A stretch of 64,000 nt of DNA from Nephrocerus scutellatus (Eukaryota; Arthropoda; Insecta; Diptera; Pipunculidae), in the NCBI GenBank assembly GCA_947095585.1, contig OX352761.1, forward strand, positions 36,791,260 through 36,855,259, written 5' to 3'. Positions 43,889 through 57,968 of the stretch are shown one piece after another; position 1 is the first letter of the stretch, and every line of letters starts with the position of its first letter. A program made the translations under genes and the position numbers. Under the pieces are notes generated by a model. That model ran no database searches. It was not told the DNA's origin and saw nothing but the letters and a program-made list of their open reading frames with translations.

Positions 43889-44045
43889 GTTTTGACGTGA
43901 CAAAGTTTCACTACAAGGTATAATGGGGTGCATGTTCAAAAAGTAAAATGTTAAGTGAGGCACTGTTAAGTGAGACACTGTTAAGCGTCACACTGTTAAG
44001 CGTCACACTGTTAAGTGAGCCACTTTTAAATGTCAGTACTTTGGG
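43889..44045 (+). repeat. Head module of the satellite A array
   Basis: TTTTGACGTGACAAAG is followed by the same CACTACAAGGTATAA.GGGGTGCATGTTC block as at 34028-34090, with about five differences in 80 bp. About five short units of GTTAAGTGAGACACT type follow, then ATGTCAGTACTTTGGGAAC, after which the first satellite A copy starts. Confidence 0.9.
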
Positions 44046-47000
44046 AACTAAGCAATTTCTCAAGCGATTCGCATGAAATTTGGAATGTAGGACTAAGGTG
44101 CTACTATAAGACTTCTTCCTATGGAAATTCTGGAATATAATCATTATTGTCTGGAATTTCTGGAACAAAGCAATTTCTCAAGCGATTCGCATGAAATTTG
44201 GAATGTAGGCCTAAGATGCGACTATAAGATTTATTCCTATGGAAATTCTGGAATATAATCATTATTGTCTGGAATTTCTGGAACAAAGCAATTTCTCAAG
44301 TGATTCGCATGAAATTCGGAATGTAGGACTTAGATATGACTATAAGATTTCTTCCTATGGAAATTCTGGAATATAATCATTATTGTCTGGAATTTCTGGA
44401 ACAAAGCAATTTCTCAAGCGATTCGCATGAAATTCGGAATGTAGGACTAAGATGCGACTATAAGATTTCTTCCTATGGAAATTCTGGAATATAATCATTA
44501 TTGTCTGGAATTTCTGGAACAAAGCAATTTCTCAAGCGATTCGCATGAAATTCGGAATGTAGGACTAAGATGCGACTATAAGATTTCTTCCTATGGAAAT
44601 TCTGGAATATAATCATTATTGTCTGGAATTTCTGGAACAAATCAATTTCTCAAGTGATTCGCATGAAATTCGGAATGTAGGACTAAGATATGACTATAAG
44701 ATTTCTTCCTATGGAAATTCTGGAATATAATCATTATTGTCTGGAATTTCTGGAACAAAGCAATTTCTCAAGCGATTCGCATGAAATTCGGAATGTAGGA
44801 CTAAGATGCGACTATAAGATTTCTTCCTATGGAAATTCTGGAATATAATCATTATTGTCTGGAATTTCTGGAACAAAGCAATTTCTCAAGCGATTCGCAT
44901 GAAATTCGGAATGTAGGACTAAGATGCGACTATAAGATTTCTTCCTATGGAAATTCTGGAATATAATCATTATTGTCTGAAATTTCTGGAACAAAGCAAT
45001 TTCTCAAGCGATTCGCATGAAATTTGGAATGTAGGACTAAGATGCTACTATAAGAATTCTTCCTATGGAAATTCTGGAATATAATCATTATTGTCTGGAA
45101 TTTCTGGAACAAAGCAATTTCTCAAGCGATTCGCATGAAATTCGGAATGTAGGACTAAGATGCGACTATAAGATTTCTTCCTATGGAAATTCTGGAATAT
45201 AATCATTATTGTCTGGAATTTCTGGAACAAAGCAATTCGCATGAAACTCGGAATGTAGGACTAAGATGTGACTATAAGATTTCTTCCTATGAAAATTCTG
45301 GAATATAATCATTATTGTCTGGAATTTCTGGAACAAAGCAATTTCTCAAGCGATTCGCATGAAATTCGGAATGTAGGACTAAGATGCGACTATATTTCTT
45401 CCTACGTATATTCTGGAATATGATCATTATTGTCTGGACTAAGATGTGACTATAATATTTCTTCCTATGGTTATTCTGGAATATGATCATTATTGTCTGG
45501 AATATCTGGAGCAAAGCAATATTTCAAGCGAATCGCATGAAATTCGGAATGTAGGACTAAGATGCGACTATAAGATTTCTTTCTACGGAAATTCTGGAAT
45601 ATGATCATTGTCTGGAATTTCTGGAGCAACGCAATTTTTCAAGCGATTCGCATGAAATTCGGAATGTAGGCCTAAGATGTGACTATAAGATTTCTTCCTA
45701 TGAAAATTCTGGAATATAATCATTATTATCTGGAATTTTTGGAACAAAGCAATTTCTCAAGCGATTCGCATGAAATTCGGAATGTAGGACTAAGATGTGA
45801 CTATAAGATTTCTTCCTATGGAAATTCTGGAATATAATCATTATTGTCTGGAATATCTGGAGCAAAGCAATTTTTCAAACGATTCGCATGAAATTCGGAA
45901 TGTAGGACTAAGATGCTACTATAAGACTTCTTCCTATGGAAATATAATCATTATTGTCTGGAATTTCTGGAACAAAGCAAAAAGAAAAAAGCGACTATAA
46001 GATTTCTTCATATGGAAATTCTGGAATATAATCATTATTGTCTGGAATTTCTGGAACAAAGCAATTTCTCAAGCGATTCGCATGAAATTCGGAATGTAGG
46101 ACTAAGATGCGACTTAAAGATTTCTTCCTATGGAAATGCTGGAATATAATCATTATTGTCTGGAATTTCTGGAATATAATCAGTATTGTCTGGAACTCCT
46201 GGAACAAAGCAATTTCTCAAGCGATTCGCATGAAATTCGGAATGTAGGATTAAGATGCGACTATAAGATTTCTTTCTATGGAAATTCTGGAATATAATCA
46301 TTATTGTCTGGAAGTTCTGGAACAAAGCAATTTCTCAAGCGATTTGCATGAAATTCGGAATGTAGGACTAAGATGTGACTATAAGATTTATTCCTATGGA
46401 AATTCTGGAATATAATCATTATTGTCTGGAATTTCTGGAACAAAGCAATTTCTCAAGCGATTCGCATGAAATTCGGAATGTAGGACTAAGATGCGACTAT
46501 AAGATTTCTTCCTATGGAAATTCTGGAATATAATCATTATTGTCTGGAATTTCAGGAACAAAGCAATTTCGCAAGCGATTCGCATGAAATTCGGAATGTA
46601 GGACTAAGATGCTACTATAAGACTTCTTCCTATGGAAATTCTGGAATATAATCATTATTGTCTGGAATTTCTGGAACAAAGCAATTTCTCAAGCGATTCG
46701 CATGAAATTCGGAATGTAGGACTAAGATGCGACTATAAGATTTCTTCCTATGGAAATTCTGGAATATAATCATAATTGTCTGGAATTTCTGGAACAAAGC
46801 AATTTCTCAAGCGATTCGCATGAAATTCGGAATGTAGGACTAAGATGCGACTATAAGATTTCTTCCTATGGAAATTCTGGAATATAATCATTATTTCTGG
46901 AACAAAGCAATTCGCATGAAATTCGGAATGTAGGACTAAGATGTGACTATAAGATTTCTTCCTATGAAAATTCTGGAATATAATCATTATTGTCTGGAAT

Positions 47001-50000
47001 TTCTGGAACAAAGCAATTTCTCAAGCGATTCGCATGAAATTCGGAATGTAGGACTAAGATGCGACTATAATATTTCTTCCTACGTATATTCTGGAATATG
47101 ATCATTATTGTCTGGACTAAGATGCGACTATAATATTTCTTCCTATGGATATTCTGGAATATGATTATTATTGTCTGGAATATCTGGAGCAAAGCAATAT
47201 TTCAAGCGAATCGCATGAAATTCGGAATGTAGGACTAAGATGCGACTATAAGGTTTCTTTCTACGGAAATTCTGGAATATGATCATTGTCTGGAATTTCT
47301 GGAGCAAAGCAATTTTTCAAGCGATTCGCATGAAATTCGGAATGTAGGCCTAAGATGTGACTATAAGATTTCTTCCTATGGAAATTCTGGAATATAATCA
47401 TTATTATCTGGAATTTCTGGAACAAAGCAATTTCTCAAGCGATTCGCATGAAATTCGGAATGTAGGACTAAGATGTGACTATAAGATTTCTTCCTATGGA
47501 AATTCTGGAATATAATCATTATTGTCTGGAATATCTGGAGCAAAGCAATTTTTCAAGCGATTCGCATGAAATTCGGAATGTAGGACTAAGATGCTACTAT
47601 AAGACTTCTTCCTATGGAAATATAATCATTATTGTCTGGAATTTCTGGAACAAAGCAAAAAGAAAAAAGCGACTATAAGATTTCTTCATATGGAAATTCT
47701 GGAATATAATCATTATTGTCTGGAATTTCTGGAACAAAGCAATTTCTCCAGCGATTCGCATGAAATTCGGAATGTAGGACTAAGATGTGACTATAAGATT
47801 TCTTCCTATGGAAATTCTGGAATATAATCATTATTGTCTGGAATTTCTGGAACAAAGCAATTTCTCAAGCGATTCGCATGAAATTCGGAATGTAGGACTA
47901 AGATGCGACTATAAGATTTCTTCCTATGGAAATTCTGGAATATAATCATTATTGTCTGGAATTTCTGGAACAAAGCAATTTCTCAAGCGATTTGCATGAA
48001 ATTCGGAATGTAGGACTAAGATGTGACTATAAGATTTCTTCCTATGAAAATTCTGGAATATAATCATTATTGTCTGGAATTTCTGGAACAAAGCAATTTC
48101 TCAAGCGATTCGCATGAAATTCGGAATGTAGGACTAAGATGCGACTATAATATTTCTTTCTAAGGATATTCTGGAATATGATCATTATTGTCTGGACTAA
48201 GATGCGACTATAATATTTCTAACTACGAATATTCTGGAATATGATCATTATTGTCTGGAATATCTGGAACAAAGCAATTTCTCAAGCGATTCGCATGAAA
48301 TTCGGAATGTAGGACTAAGATGCTACTATAAGACTTCTTCCTATGGAAATATAATCATTATTGTCTGGAATTTCTGGAACAAAGCAAAAAGAAAAAAGCG
48401 ACTATAAGATTTCTTCATATGGAAATTCTGGAATATAATCATTATTGTCTGGAATTTCTGGAACAAAGCAATTTCTCAAGCGATTCGCATGAAATTCGGA
48501 ATGTAGGACTAAGATGTGACTATAAGATTTCTTCCTATGGAAATTCTGGAATATAATCATTATTGTCTGGAATTTCTGGAATATAATCAGTATTGTCTGG
48601 AACTCCTGGAACAAAGCAATTTCTCAAGCGATTCGCATGAAATTCGGAATGTAGGATTAAGATGCGACTATAAGATTTCTTTCTATGGAAATTCTGGAAT
48701 ATAATCATTATTGTCTGGAATTTCTGGAACAAAGCAATTTCTCAAGCGATTTGCATGAAATTCGGAATGTAGGACTAAGATGTGACTATAAGATTTATTC
48801 CTATGGAAATTCTGGAATATAATCATTATTGTCTGGAATTTCTGGAACAAAGCAATTTCTCAAGCGATTCGCATGAAATTCGGAATGTAGGACTAAGATG
48901 CGACTATAAGATTTCTTCCTATGGAAATTCTCGAATATAATCATTATTGTCTGGAATTTCAGGAACAAAGCAATTTCGCAAGCGATTCGCATGAAATTCG
49001 GAATGTAGGACTAAGATGCTACTATAAGACTTCTTCCTATAGAAATTCTGGAATATAATCATTATTGTCTGGAATTTCTGGAACAAAGCAATTTCTCAAG
49101 CGATTCGCATGAAATTCGGAATGTAGGACTAAGATGCGACTATAAGATTTCTTCCTATGGAAATTCTGGAATATAATCATTATTGTCTGGAATTTCTGGA
49201 ACAAAGCAATTTCTCAAGCGATTCGCATGAAATTCGGAATGTAGGACTAAGATGTGACTATAAGATTTCTTCCTATGAAAATTCTGGAATATAATCATTA
49301 TTGTCTGGAATTTCTGGAACAAAGCAATTTCTCAAGCGATTCGCATGAAATTCGGAATGTAGGCCTAAGATGCGACTATAAGATTTCTTCCTATGGAAAT
49401 TCTGGAATATGATTATTATTGTCTGGAATATTTGGAGCAAAACAATTTCTCAAGCGATTCGCATGAAATTCGGAATGTAGGCTAAGATGTGATTATAAGA
49501 TTTCTTCCTATGGAAATTCTGGAATATAATCATTATTGTCTGGAATTTCTGGAACAAAGCAATTTCTCAAGCGATTCGCATGAAATTCGGAATGTAGGCC
49601 TAAGATGCGACTATAAGATTTCTTCCTATGGAAATTCTGGAATATAATCATTATTGTCTGGAATTTCTGGAACAAAGCAATTTCTCAAGTGATTCGCATG
49701 AAATTCGGATGTAGGACTAAGATATGACTATAAGATTTCTTCCTATGGAAATTCTGGAATATAATCATTATTGTCTGGAATTTCTGGAACAAACCAATTT
49801 CTCAAGCGATTCGCATGAAATTCGGAATGTAGGACTAAGATGCGACTATAAGATTTCTTCCTATGGAAATTCTGGAATATAATCATTATTGTCTGGAATT
49901 TCTGGAACAAAGCAATTTCTCAAGCGATTCGCATGAAATTTGGAATGTAGGACTAAGATGCTACTATAAGACTTCTTCCTATGGAAATTCTGGAATATAA

Positions 50001-53000
50001 TCATAATTGTCTGGAATTTCTGGAACAAAGCAATTTCTCAAGGGATTCGCATGAAATTCGGAATGTAGGACTAAGATGCGACTATAAGATTTCTTCCTAT
50101 GGAAATTCTGGAATATAATCATTATTTCTGGAACAAAGCAATTCGCATGAAATTCGGAATGTAGGACTAAGATGTGACTATAAGATTTCTTCCTATGAAA
50201 ATTCTGGAATATAATCATTATTGTCTGGAATTTCTGGAACAAAGCAATTTCTCAAGCGATTCGCATGAAATTCGGAATGTAGGACTAAGATGCGACTATA
50301 ATATTTCTTCCTACGTATATTCTGGAATATGATCATTATTGTCTGGACTAAGATGCGACTATAATATTTCTTCCTATGGATATTTTGGAATATGATTATT
50401 ATTGTCTGGAATATCTGGAGCAAAGCAATATTTCAAGCGAATCGCATGAAATTCGGAATGTAGGACTAAGATGCGACTATAAGGTTTCTTTCTACGGAAA
50501 TTCTGGAATATGATCATTGTCTGGAATTTCTGGAGCAAAGCAATTTTTCAAGCGATTCGCATGAAATTCGGAATGTAGGCCTAAGATGTGACTATAAGAT
50601 TTCTTCCTATGGAAATTCTGGAATATAATCATTATTGTCTGGAATTTCTTGAACAAAGCAATTTCTCAAGCGATTCGCATGAAATTCGGAATGTAGGACT
50701 AAGATGTGACTATAAGATTTCTTCCTATGGAAATTCTGGAATATAATCATTATTGTCTGGAATATCTGGAGCAAAGCAATTTTTCAAGCGATTCGCATGA
50801 AATTCGGAATGTAGGACTAAGATGCTACTATAAGACTTCTTCCTATGGAAATATAATCATTATTGTCTGAAATTTCTGGAACAAAGCAAAAAGAAAAAAG
50901 CGACTATAAGATTTCTTCATATGGAAATTCTGGAATATAATCATTATTGTCTGGAATTTCTGGAACAAAGCAATTTCTCCAGCGATTCGCATGAAATTCG
51001 GAATGTAGGACTAAGATGTGACTATAAGATTTCTTCCTATGGAAATTCTGGAATATAATCAATATTGTCTGGAATTTCTGGAACAAAGCAATTTCTCAAG
51101 CGATTCGCATGAAATTCGGAATGTAGGACTAAGATGCGACTATAATATTTCTTTCTAAGGATATTCTGGAATATGATCATTATTGTCTGGACTAAGATGC
51201 GACTATAATATTTCTAACTACGAATATTCTGGAATATGATCATTATTGTCTGGAATATCTGGAGCAAAGCAATATTTCAAGCGATTCACATGAAATTCGG
51301 AATGTAGGACTAAGATGCGACTATAAGATTTCTTCCTACGGAAATTCTGGAATATGATCATTATTGTCTGGAATTTCTGGAGCAAAGCAATTTTTCAAGC
51401 GATTCGCATGAAATTCGGAATGTAGGACTAAGATGCTACTATAAGACTTCTTCCTATGGAAATTCTGGAATATAATCTATATTGTCTGGAATTTCTGGAA
51501 CAAAGCAATTTCTCAAGCGATTCGCATGAAATTCGGAATGTAGGACTAAGATGTGACTATAAGATTTCTTCCTATGGAAATTCTGGAATATAATCATTAT
51601 TGTCTGGAATTTCTGGAACAAAGCAATTTCTCAAGTGATTCGCATGAAATTCGGAATGTAGGACTAAGATGTGACTATAAGATTTCTTCCTATGGAAATT
51701 CTGGAATATAATCATTATTGTCTGGAATATCTGGAGCAAAGCAATTTTTCAAGCGATTCGCATGAAATTCGGAATGTAGGACTAAGATGCTACTATAAGA
51801 CTTCATCCTATGGAAATTCTGGAATATAATCTATATTGTCTGGAATTTCTGGAACAAAGCAATTTTTCAAGCGATTCGCATGAAATTCGGAATGTAGGCC
51901 TAAGATGTGATTATACGATTTCTTCCTACGGATATTCTGGAATATAATCATTATTGTCTGGACTAAGATGCGACTATAATATTTCTTCCTACGTATATTC
52001 TGGAATATGATCATTATTGTCTGGAATATCTGGAGCAAAACAATTTCTCAAGCGATTCGCATGAAATTCGGAATGTAGGCTAAGATGTGATTATAAGATT
52101 TCTTCCTATGGCAATTCTGGAATATAATCATTATTGTCTGGAATATCTGGAGCAAAGCAATTTCTCAAGTGATTCGCATGAAATTCGGATGTAGGACTAA
52201 GATATGACTATAAGATTTCTTCCTATGGAAATTCTGGAATATAATCATTATTGTCTGGAATTTCTGGAACAAACCAATTTCTCAAGCGATTCGCATGAAA
52301 TTCGGAATGTAGGCCTAAGATGCGACTATAAGATTTCTTCCTATGGAAATTCTGGAATATAATCATTATTGTCTGGAATTTCTGGAACAAAGCAATTTCT
52401 CAAGTGATTCGCATGAAATTCGGATGTAGGACTAAGATATGACTATAAGATTTCTTCCTATGGAAATTCTGGAATATAATCATTATTGTCTGGAATTTCT
52501 GGAACAAACCAATTTCTCAAGCGATTCGCATGAAATTCGGAATGTAGGCCTAAGATGCGACTATAAGATTTCTTCCTATGGAAATTCTGGAATATAATCA
52601 TTATTGTCTGGAATTTCTGGAACAAAGCAATTTCTCAAGCGATTCGCATGAAATTTGGAATGTAGGACTAAGATGCTACTATAAGACTTCTTCCTATGGA
52701 AATTCTGGAATATAATTATAATTGTCTGGAATTTCTGGAACAAAGCAATTTCTCAAGCGATTCGCATGAAATTCGGAATGTAGGACTAAGATGCGACTAT
52801 AAGATTTCTTCCTATGGAAATTCTGGAATATAATCATTATTTCTGGAACAAAGCAATTCGCATGAAATTCGGAATGTAGGACTAAGATGTGACTATAAGA
52901 TTTCTTCCTATGAAAATTCTGGAATATAATCATTATTGTCTGGAATTTCTGGAACAAAGCAATTTCTCAAGCGATTCGCATGAAATTCGGAATGTAGGAC

Positions 53001-56000
53001 TAAGATGCGACTATAATATTTCTTCCTACGTATATTCTGGAATATGATCATTATTGTCTGGACTAAGATGCGACTATAATATTTCTTCCTATGGATATTC
53101 TGGAATATGATTATTATTGTCTGGAATATCTGGAGCAAAGCAATATTTCAAGCGAATCGCATGAAATTCGGAATGTAGGACTAAGATGCGACTATAAGGT
53201 TTCTTTCTACGGAAATTCTGGAATATGATCATTGTCTGGAATTTCTGGAGCAAAGCAATTTTTCAAGCGATTCGCATGAAATTCGGAATGTAGGCCTAAG
53301 ATGTGACTATAAGATTTCTTCCTATGGAAATTCTGGAATATAATCATTATTATCTGGAATTTCTGGAACAAAGCAATTTCTCAAGCGATTCGCATGAAAT
53401 TCGGAATGTAGGACTAAGATGTGACTATAAGATTTCTTCCTATGGAAATTCTGGAATATAATCATTATTGTCTGGAATATCTGGAGCAAAGCAATTTTTC
53501 AAGCGATTCGCATGAAATTCGGAATGTAGGACTAAGATGCTACTATAAGACTTCTTCCTATGGAAATATAATCATTATTGTCTGGAATTTCTGGAACAAA
53601 GCAAAAAGAAAAAAGCGACTATAAGATTTCTTCATATGGAAATTCTGGAATATAATCATTATTGTCTGGAATTTCTGGAACAAAGCAATTTCTCCAGCGA
53701 TTCGCATGAAATTCGGAATGTAGGACTAAGATGTGACTATAAGATTTCTTCCTATGGAAATTCTGGAATATAATCATTATTGTCTGGAATAGCTGGAACA
53801 AAGCAATTTCTCAAGCGATTCGCATGAAATTCGGAATGTAGGACTAAGATGCTACTATAAGACTTCTTCCTATGGAAATATAATCATTATTGTCTGGAAT
53901 TTCTGGAACAAAGCAAAAAGAAAAAAGCGACTATAAGATTTCTTCATATGGAAATTCTGGAATATAATCATTATTGTCTGGAATTTCTGGAACAAAGCAA
54001 TTTCTCAAGCGATTCGCATGAAATTCGGAATGTAGGACTAAGATGTGACTATAAGATTTCTTCCTATGGAAATTCTGGAATATAATCATTATTGTCTGGA
54101 ATTTCTGGAACAAAGCAATTTCTAAGCGATTCGCATGAAATTCGGAATGTAGGACTAAGATGCGACTATAAGATTTCTTCCTATGGAAATTCTGGAATAT
54201 AATCATTATTGTCTGGAATTTCTGGAACAAAGCAATTTCTCAAGCGATTTGCATGAAATTCGGAATGTAGGACTAAGATGTGACTATAAGATTTCTTCCT
54301 ATGAAAATTCTGGAATATAATCATTATTGTCTGGAATTTCTGGAACAAAGCAATTTCTCAAGCGATTCGCATGAAATTCGGAATGTAGGACTAAGATGCG
54401 ACTATAATATTTCTTTCTAAGGATATTCTGGAATATGATCATTATTGTCTGGACTAAGATGCGACTATAATATTTCTAACTACGAATATTCTGGAATATG
54501 ATCATTATTGTCTGGAATATCTGGAGCAAAGCAATATTTCAAGCGATTCACATGAAATTCGGAATGTAGGACTAAGATGCGACTATAAGATTTCTTCCTA
54601 CGGAAATTCTGGAATATGATCATTATTGTCTGGAATTTCTGGAGCAAAGCAATTTTTCAAGCGATTCGCATGAAATTCGGAATGTAGGACTAAGATGCTA
54701 CTATAAGACTTCTTCCTATGGAAATTCTGGAATATAATCTATATTGTCTGGAATTTCTGGAACAAAGCAATTTCTCAAGCGATTCGCATGAAATTCGGAA
54801 TGTAGGACTAAGATGCGACTATAAGATTTCTTCCTATGGAAATTCTGGAATATAATCATTATTGTCTGGAATTTCTGGAACAAAGCAATTTCTCAAGCGA
54901 TTCGAATGAAATTCGGAATGTAGGCCTAAGATGTGATTATAATATTTCTTCCTATGGAAATTCTGGAATATAATCATTATTGTCTGGAATATCTGGAGCA
55001 AAGCAATTTTTCAAGCGATTCGCATGAAATTCGGAATGTAGGACTAAGATGCTACTATAAGACTTCATCCTATGGAAATTCTGGAATATAATCTATATTG
55101 TCTGGAATTTCTGGAACAAAGCAATTTTTCAAGCGATTCGCATGAAATTCGGAATGTAGGCCTAAGATGTGATTATACGATTTCTTCCTACGGATATTCT
55201 GGAATATAATCATTATTGTCTGGACTAAGATGCGACTATAATATTTCTTCCTACGTATATTCTGGAATATGATCATTATTGTCTGGAATATCTGGAGCAA
55301 AACAATTTCTCAAGCGATTCGCATGAAATTCGGAATGTAGGCTAAGATGTGATTATAAGATTTCTTCCTATGGAAATTCTGGAATATAATCATTATTGTC
55401 TGGAATATCTGGAGCAAAGCAATTTTTCAAGCGATTCGCATGAAATTCGGATTGTAGGACTAAAATGCTACTATAAGACTTCTTCCTATGGAAATTCTGG
55501 AATATAATCTATATTGTCTGGAATTTCTGGAACAAAGCAATTTCTCAAGCGATTCGCATGAAATTCGGAATGTAGGACTAAGATGCGACTATTAGATTTC
55601 TTCCTATGGAAATTCTGGAATATAATCATTATTGTCTGAAATTTCTGGAACATAGTAATTTCTCAAGCAATTCGCATGAATTCGGAATGTAGGACTAAGA
55701 TGTGACTATAAGAGATCTTCCTATGAAAATTCTGGAATATAATCATTATTGTCTGGAATTTCTGGAACAAAGCAATTTCTGAAGCGATTCGCCTGAAATT
55801 CGGAATGTAGGACTAACATGTGATTATAATATTTCTTCCTACGGATATTCTAGAATATGATCATTATCGTCTGGACTAAGATGCGACTATAAGATTTCTT
55901 TCTACGGAAATTATGGAATATGATAATTGTCTGGAATTTCTGGAGCAAAGCAATTTTTCAAGCGATTCGCATGAAATTCGGAATGTAGACCTAAGATGTG

Positions 56001-57553
56001 ACTATAAGATTTCTTCCTATGGGAATTCTGGAATATAATCATTATTGTCTGGAATTTCTGGAACAAAGCAATTCGCATGAAATTCGAAATGTAGGACTAA
56101 GATGTGACTATAAGATTTCTTCCTATGAAAATTCTGGAATATAATCATTATTGTCTGGAATTTCTGGAACAAAGCAATTTCTCAAGCGATTCGCATGAAA
56201 TTCGGAATGTAGGACTAAGATGCGACTATAATATTTCTTCCTACGTATATTCTGGAATATGATCATTATTGTCTGGAATTTCTGGAACAAAGCAATTCGC
56301 ATGAAATTCGGAATGTAGGACTAAGATGTGACTATAAGATTTCTTCCTATGAAAATTCTGGAATATAATCATTATTGTCTGGAATTTCTGGAACAAAGCA
56401 ATTTCTCAAGCGATTCGCATGAAATTCGGAATGTAGGCCTAAGATGTGACTATAAGATTTCTTCCTATGGAAATTCTGGAATACAATCATTATTATCTGG
56501 AATTTCTGGAACAAAGCAATTTCTCAAGCGATTCGCATGAAATTCGGAATGTAGGACTAAGATGTGACTATAAGATTTCTTCCTATGAAAATTCTGGAAT
56601 ATAATCATTATTGTCTGGAATTTCTGGAACAAAGCAATTTCTCAAGCGATTCGCATGAAATTCGGAATGTAGGACTAAGATGCGACTATAATATTTCTTC
56701 CTACGTATATTCTGGAATATGATCATTATTGTCTGGACTAAGATGCGACTATAATATTTCTTCCTATGGATATTCTGGAATATGATCATTATTGTCTGGA
56801 ATATCTGGAGCAAAGCAATATTTCAAGCGAATCGCATGAAATTCGGAATGTAGGACTAAGATGCGACTATAAGATTTCTTTCTACGGAAATTCTGGAATA
56901 TGATCATTGTCTGGAATTTCTGGAGCAAAGCAATTTTTCAAGCGATTCGCATGAAATTCGGAATGTAGGCCTAAGATGTGACTATAAGATTTCTTCCTAT
57001 GGAAATTCTGGAATATAATCATTATTATCTGGAATTTCTGGAACAAAGCAATTTCTCAAGCGATTCACATGAAATTCGGAATGTAGGACTAAGATGCGAC
57101 TATAATATTTCTTTCTAAGGATATTCTGGAATATGATCATTATTGTCTGGACTAAGATGCGACTATAATATTTCTTCCTACGAATATTCTGGAATATGAT
57201 CATTATTGTCTGGAATATCTGGAGCAAAGCAATATTTCAAGCGATTCGCATGAAATTCGGAATGTAGGACTAATATGCGACTATAAGATTTCTTCCTACG
57301 CAAATTCTGGAATATGATCATTATTGTCTGGAATTTCTGGAGCAAAGCAATTTTTCAAGCGATTCGCATGAAATTCGGAATGTAGGACTAAGATGCTACT
57401 ATAAGACTTCTTTCTATGGAAATTCTGGAATATAATCTATATTGTCTGGAATTTCTGGAACAAAGCAATTTCTCAAGCGATTCGCATGAAATTCGGAATG
57501 TAGGACTAAGATGCTACTATAAGACTTCATCCTATGGAAATTCTGGAATATAA
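44046..57553 (+). repeat. Satellite A array, 118 bp units (main block)
   Basis: About 115 head-to-tail copies judged by length. The exact period is 118 bp (for example 44401, 44519, 44637). The unit runs CAATTTCTCAAGCGATTCGC, ATGAAATTCGGAATGTAGG, ACTAAGATGCGACTATAAG, ATTTCTTCCTATGGAAATTC, TGGAATATAATCATTATTGT, CTGGAATTTCTGGAACAAAG. Most copies differ by a few bases. Truncated types recur (AAAGCAAAAAGAAAAAAGCG; TTATTTCTGGAACAAAGCAATTCGC). Larger blocks are duplicated: 46748-47855 reappears at 49979-51086 and 52694-53801; 45995-46585 at 48402-48992; 51808-52038 at 55070-55300. Confidence 0.95.
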
Positions 57554-57557
57554 TCTA

Positions 57558-57858
57558 TGTAAAGTAAAGTTCTAAAACCCATCATCGAGTAGTATTTCGT
57601 CAGCCGTCGTGGAGTAAAGTTGTCGTATTTCAGTCGTCGTTCAGCAGTCGTTACTTTCAGTCGTGTCAGTCGTCGTTCAGCAGTCGTTACTTTCAGTCGT
57701 GTCAGTCGTCGTTCAGCAGTCGTTACTTTCAGTCGTGTCAGTCGTCGTTCAGCAGTCATTACTTACGTCGTCATTCAGTCGAATAATTTAATTCAATACA
57801 TTTCCTTTTACATTTATATTTAATAAACTCTCTTAAACTTTGAACTTTTATTCTTACA
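57558..57858 (+). repeat. 5' LTR with 36 bp internal repeats
   Basis: 301 bp, TG...CA. Three full and one partial 36 bp units (TCAGTCGTCGTTCAGCAGTC...) start at 57630, 57666, 57702 and 57738. AATAAA near 57827 could serve as a polyadenylation signal. Confidence 0.95.
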
Positions 57859-57876
57859 TGGGGGCTCGTCCGGGAT
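57859..57876 (+). promoter_or_regulatory. Primer-binding site, tRNA-Pro
   Basis: TGGGGGCTCGTCCGGGAT follows the LTR directly and is fully complementary to the 18 bases at the 3' end of tRNA-Pro, the same primer site known from gammaretroviruses. Confidence 0.9.
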
Positions 57877-57937
57877 AGATACAGAGTGCTTAGTACATCA
57901 TAAAAGATAGATACAGAGTGCTTAGTACATCATTAAA
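57874..57937 (+). repeat. Duplicated 28 bp leader motif
   Basis: GATAGATACAGAGTGCTTAG...CATCAT occurs at 57874 and again at 57906 (offset 32) between the PBS and the gag start. Confidence 0.9.
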
Positions 57938-57968
57938 AAACAGTTGAAACAAAAAGTTGTGAAAAGAA

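Noticed and set aside
44046..57553. Many minus-strand frames of 60-99 codons reading FQTIMIIFQNFHRKKSYSRILVLHSEFHANRLRNCFVPEIPDN
   Set aside because: They are the translation of the 118 bp satellite. 118 is not a multiple of 3, so frames cycle between units; there is no sign of a real protein.
44046..57553. Regular repeats that could be mistaken for a CRISPR array
   Set aside because: There are no unique spacers between repeats, the unit is 118 bp, no cas genes occur and the DNA is animal.
57532..57823. Repeated SRRSAVVTFSRV / ERRLTRLKVTTA peptides on both strands
   Set aside because: They come from the 36 bp tandem repeats of the LTR and appear identically in both LTRs.
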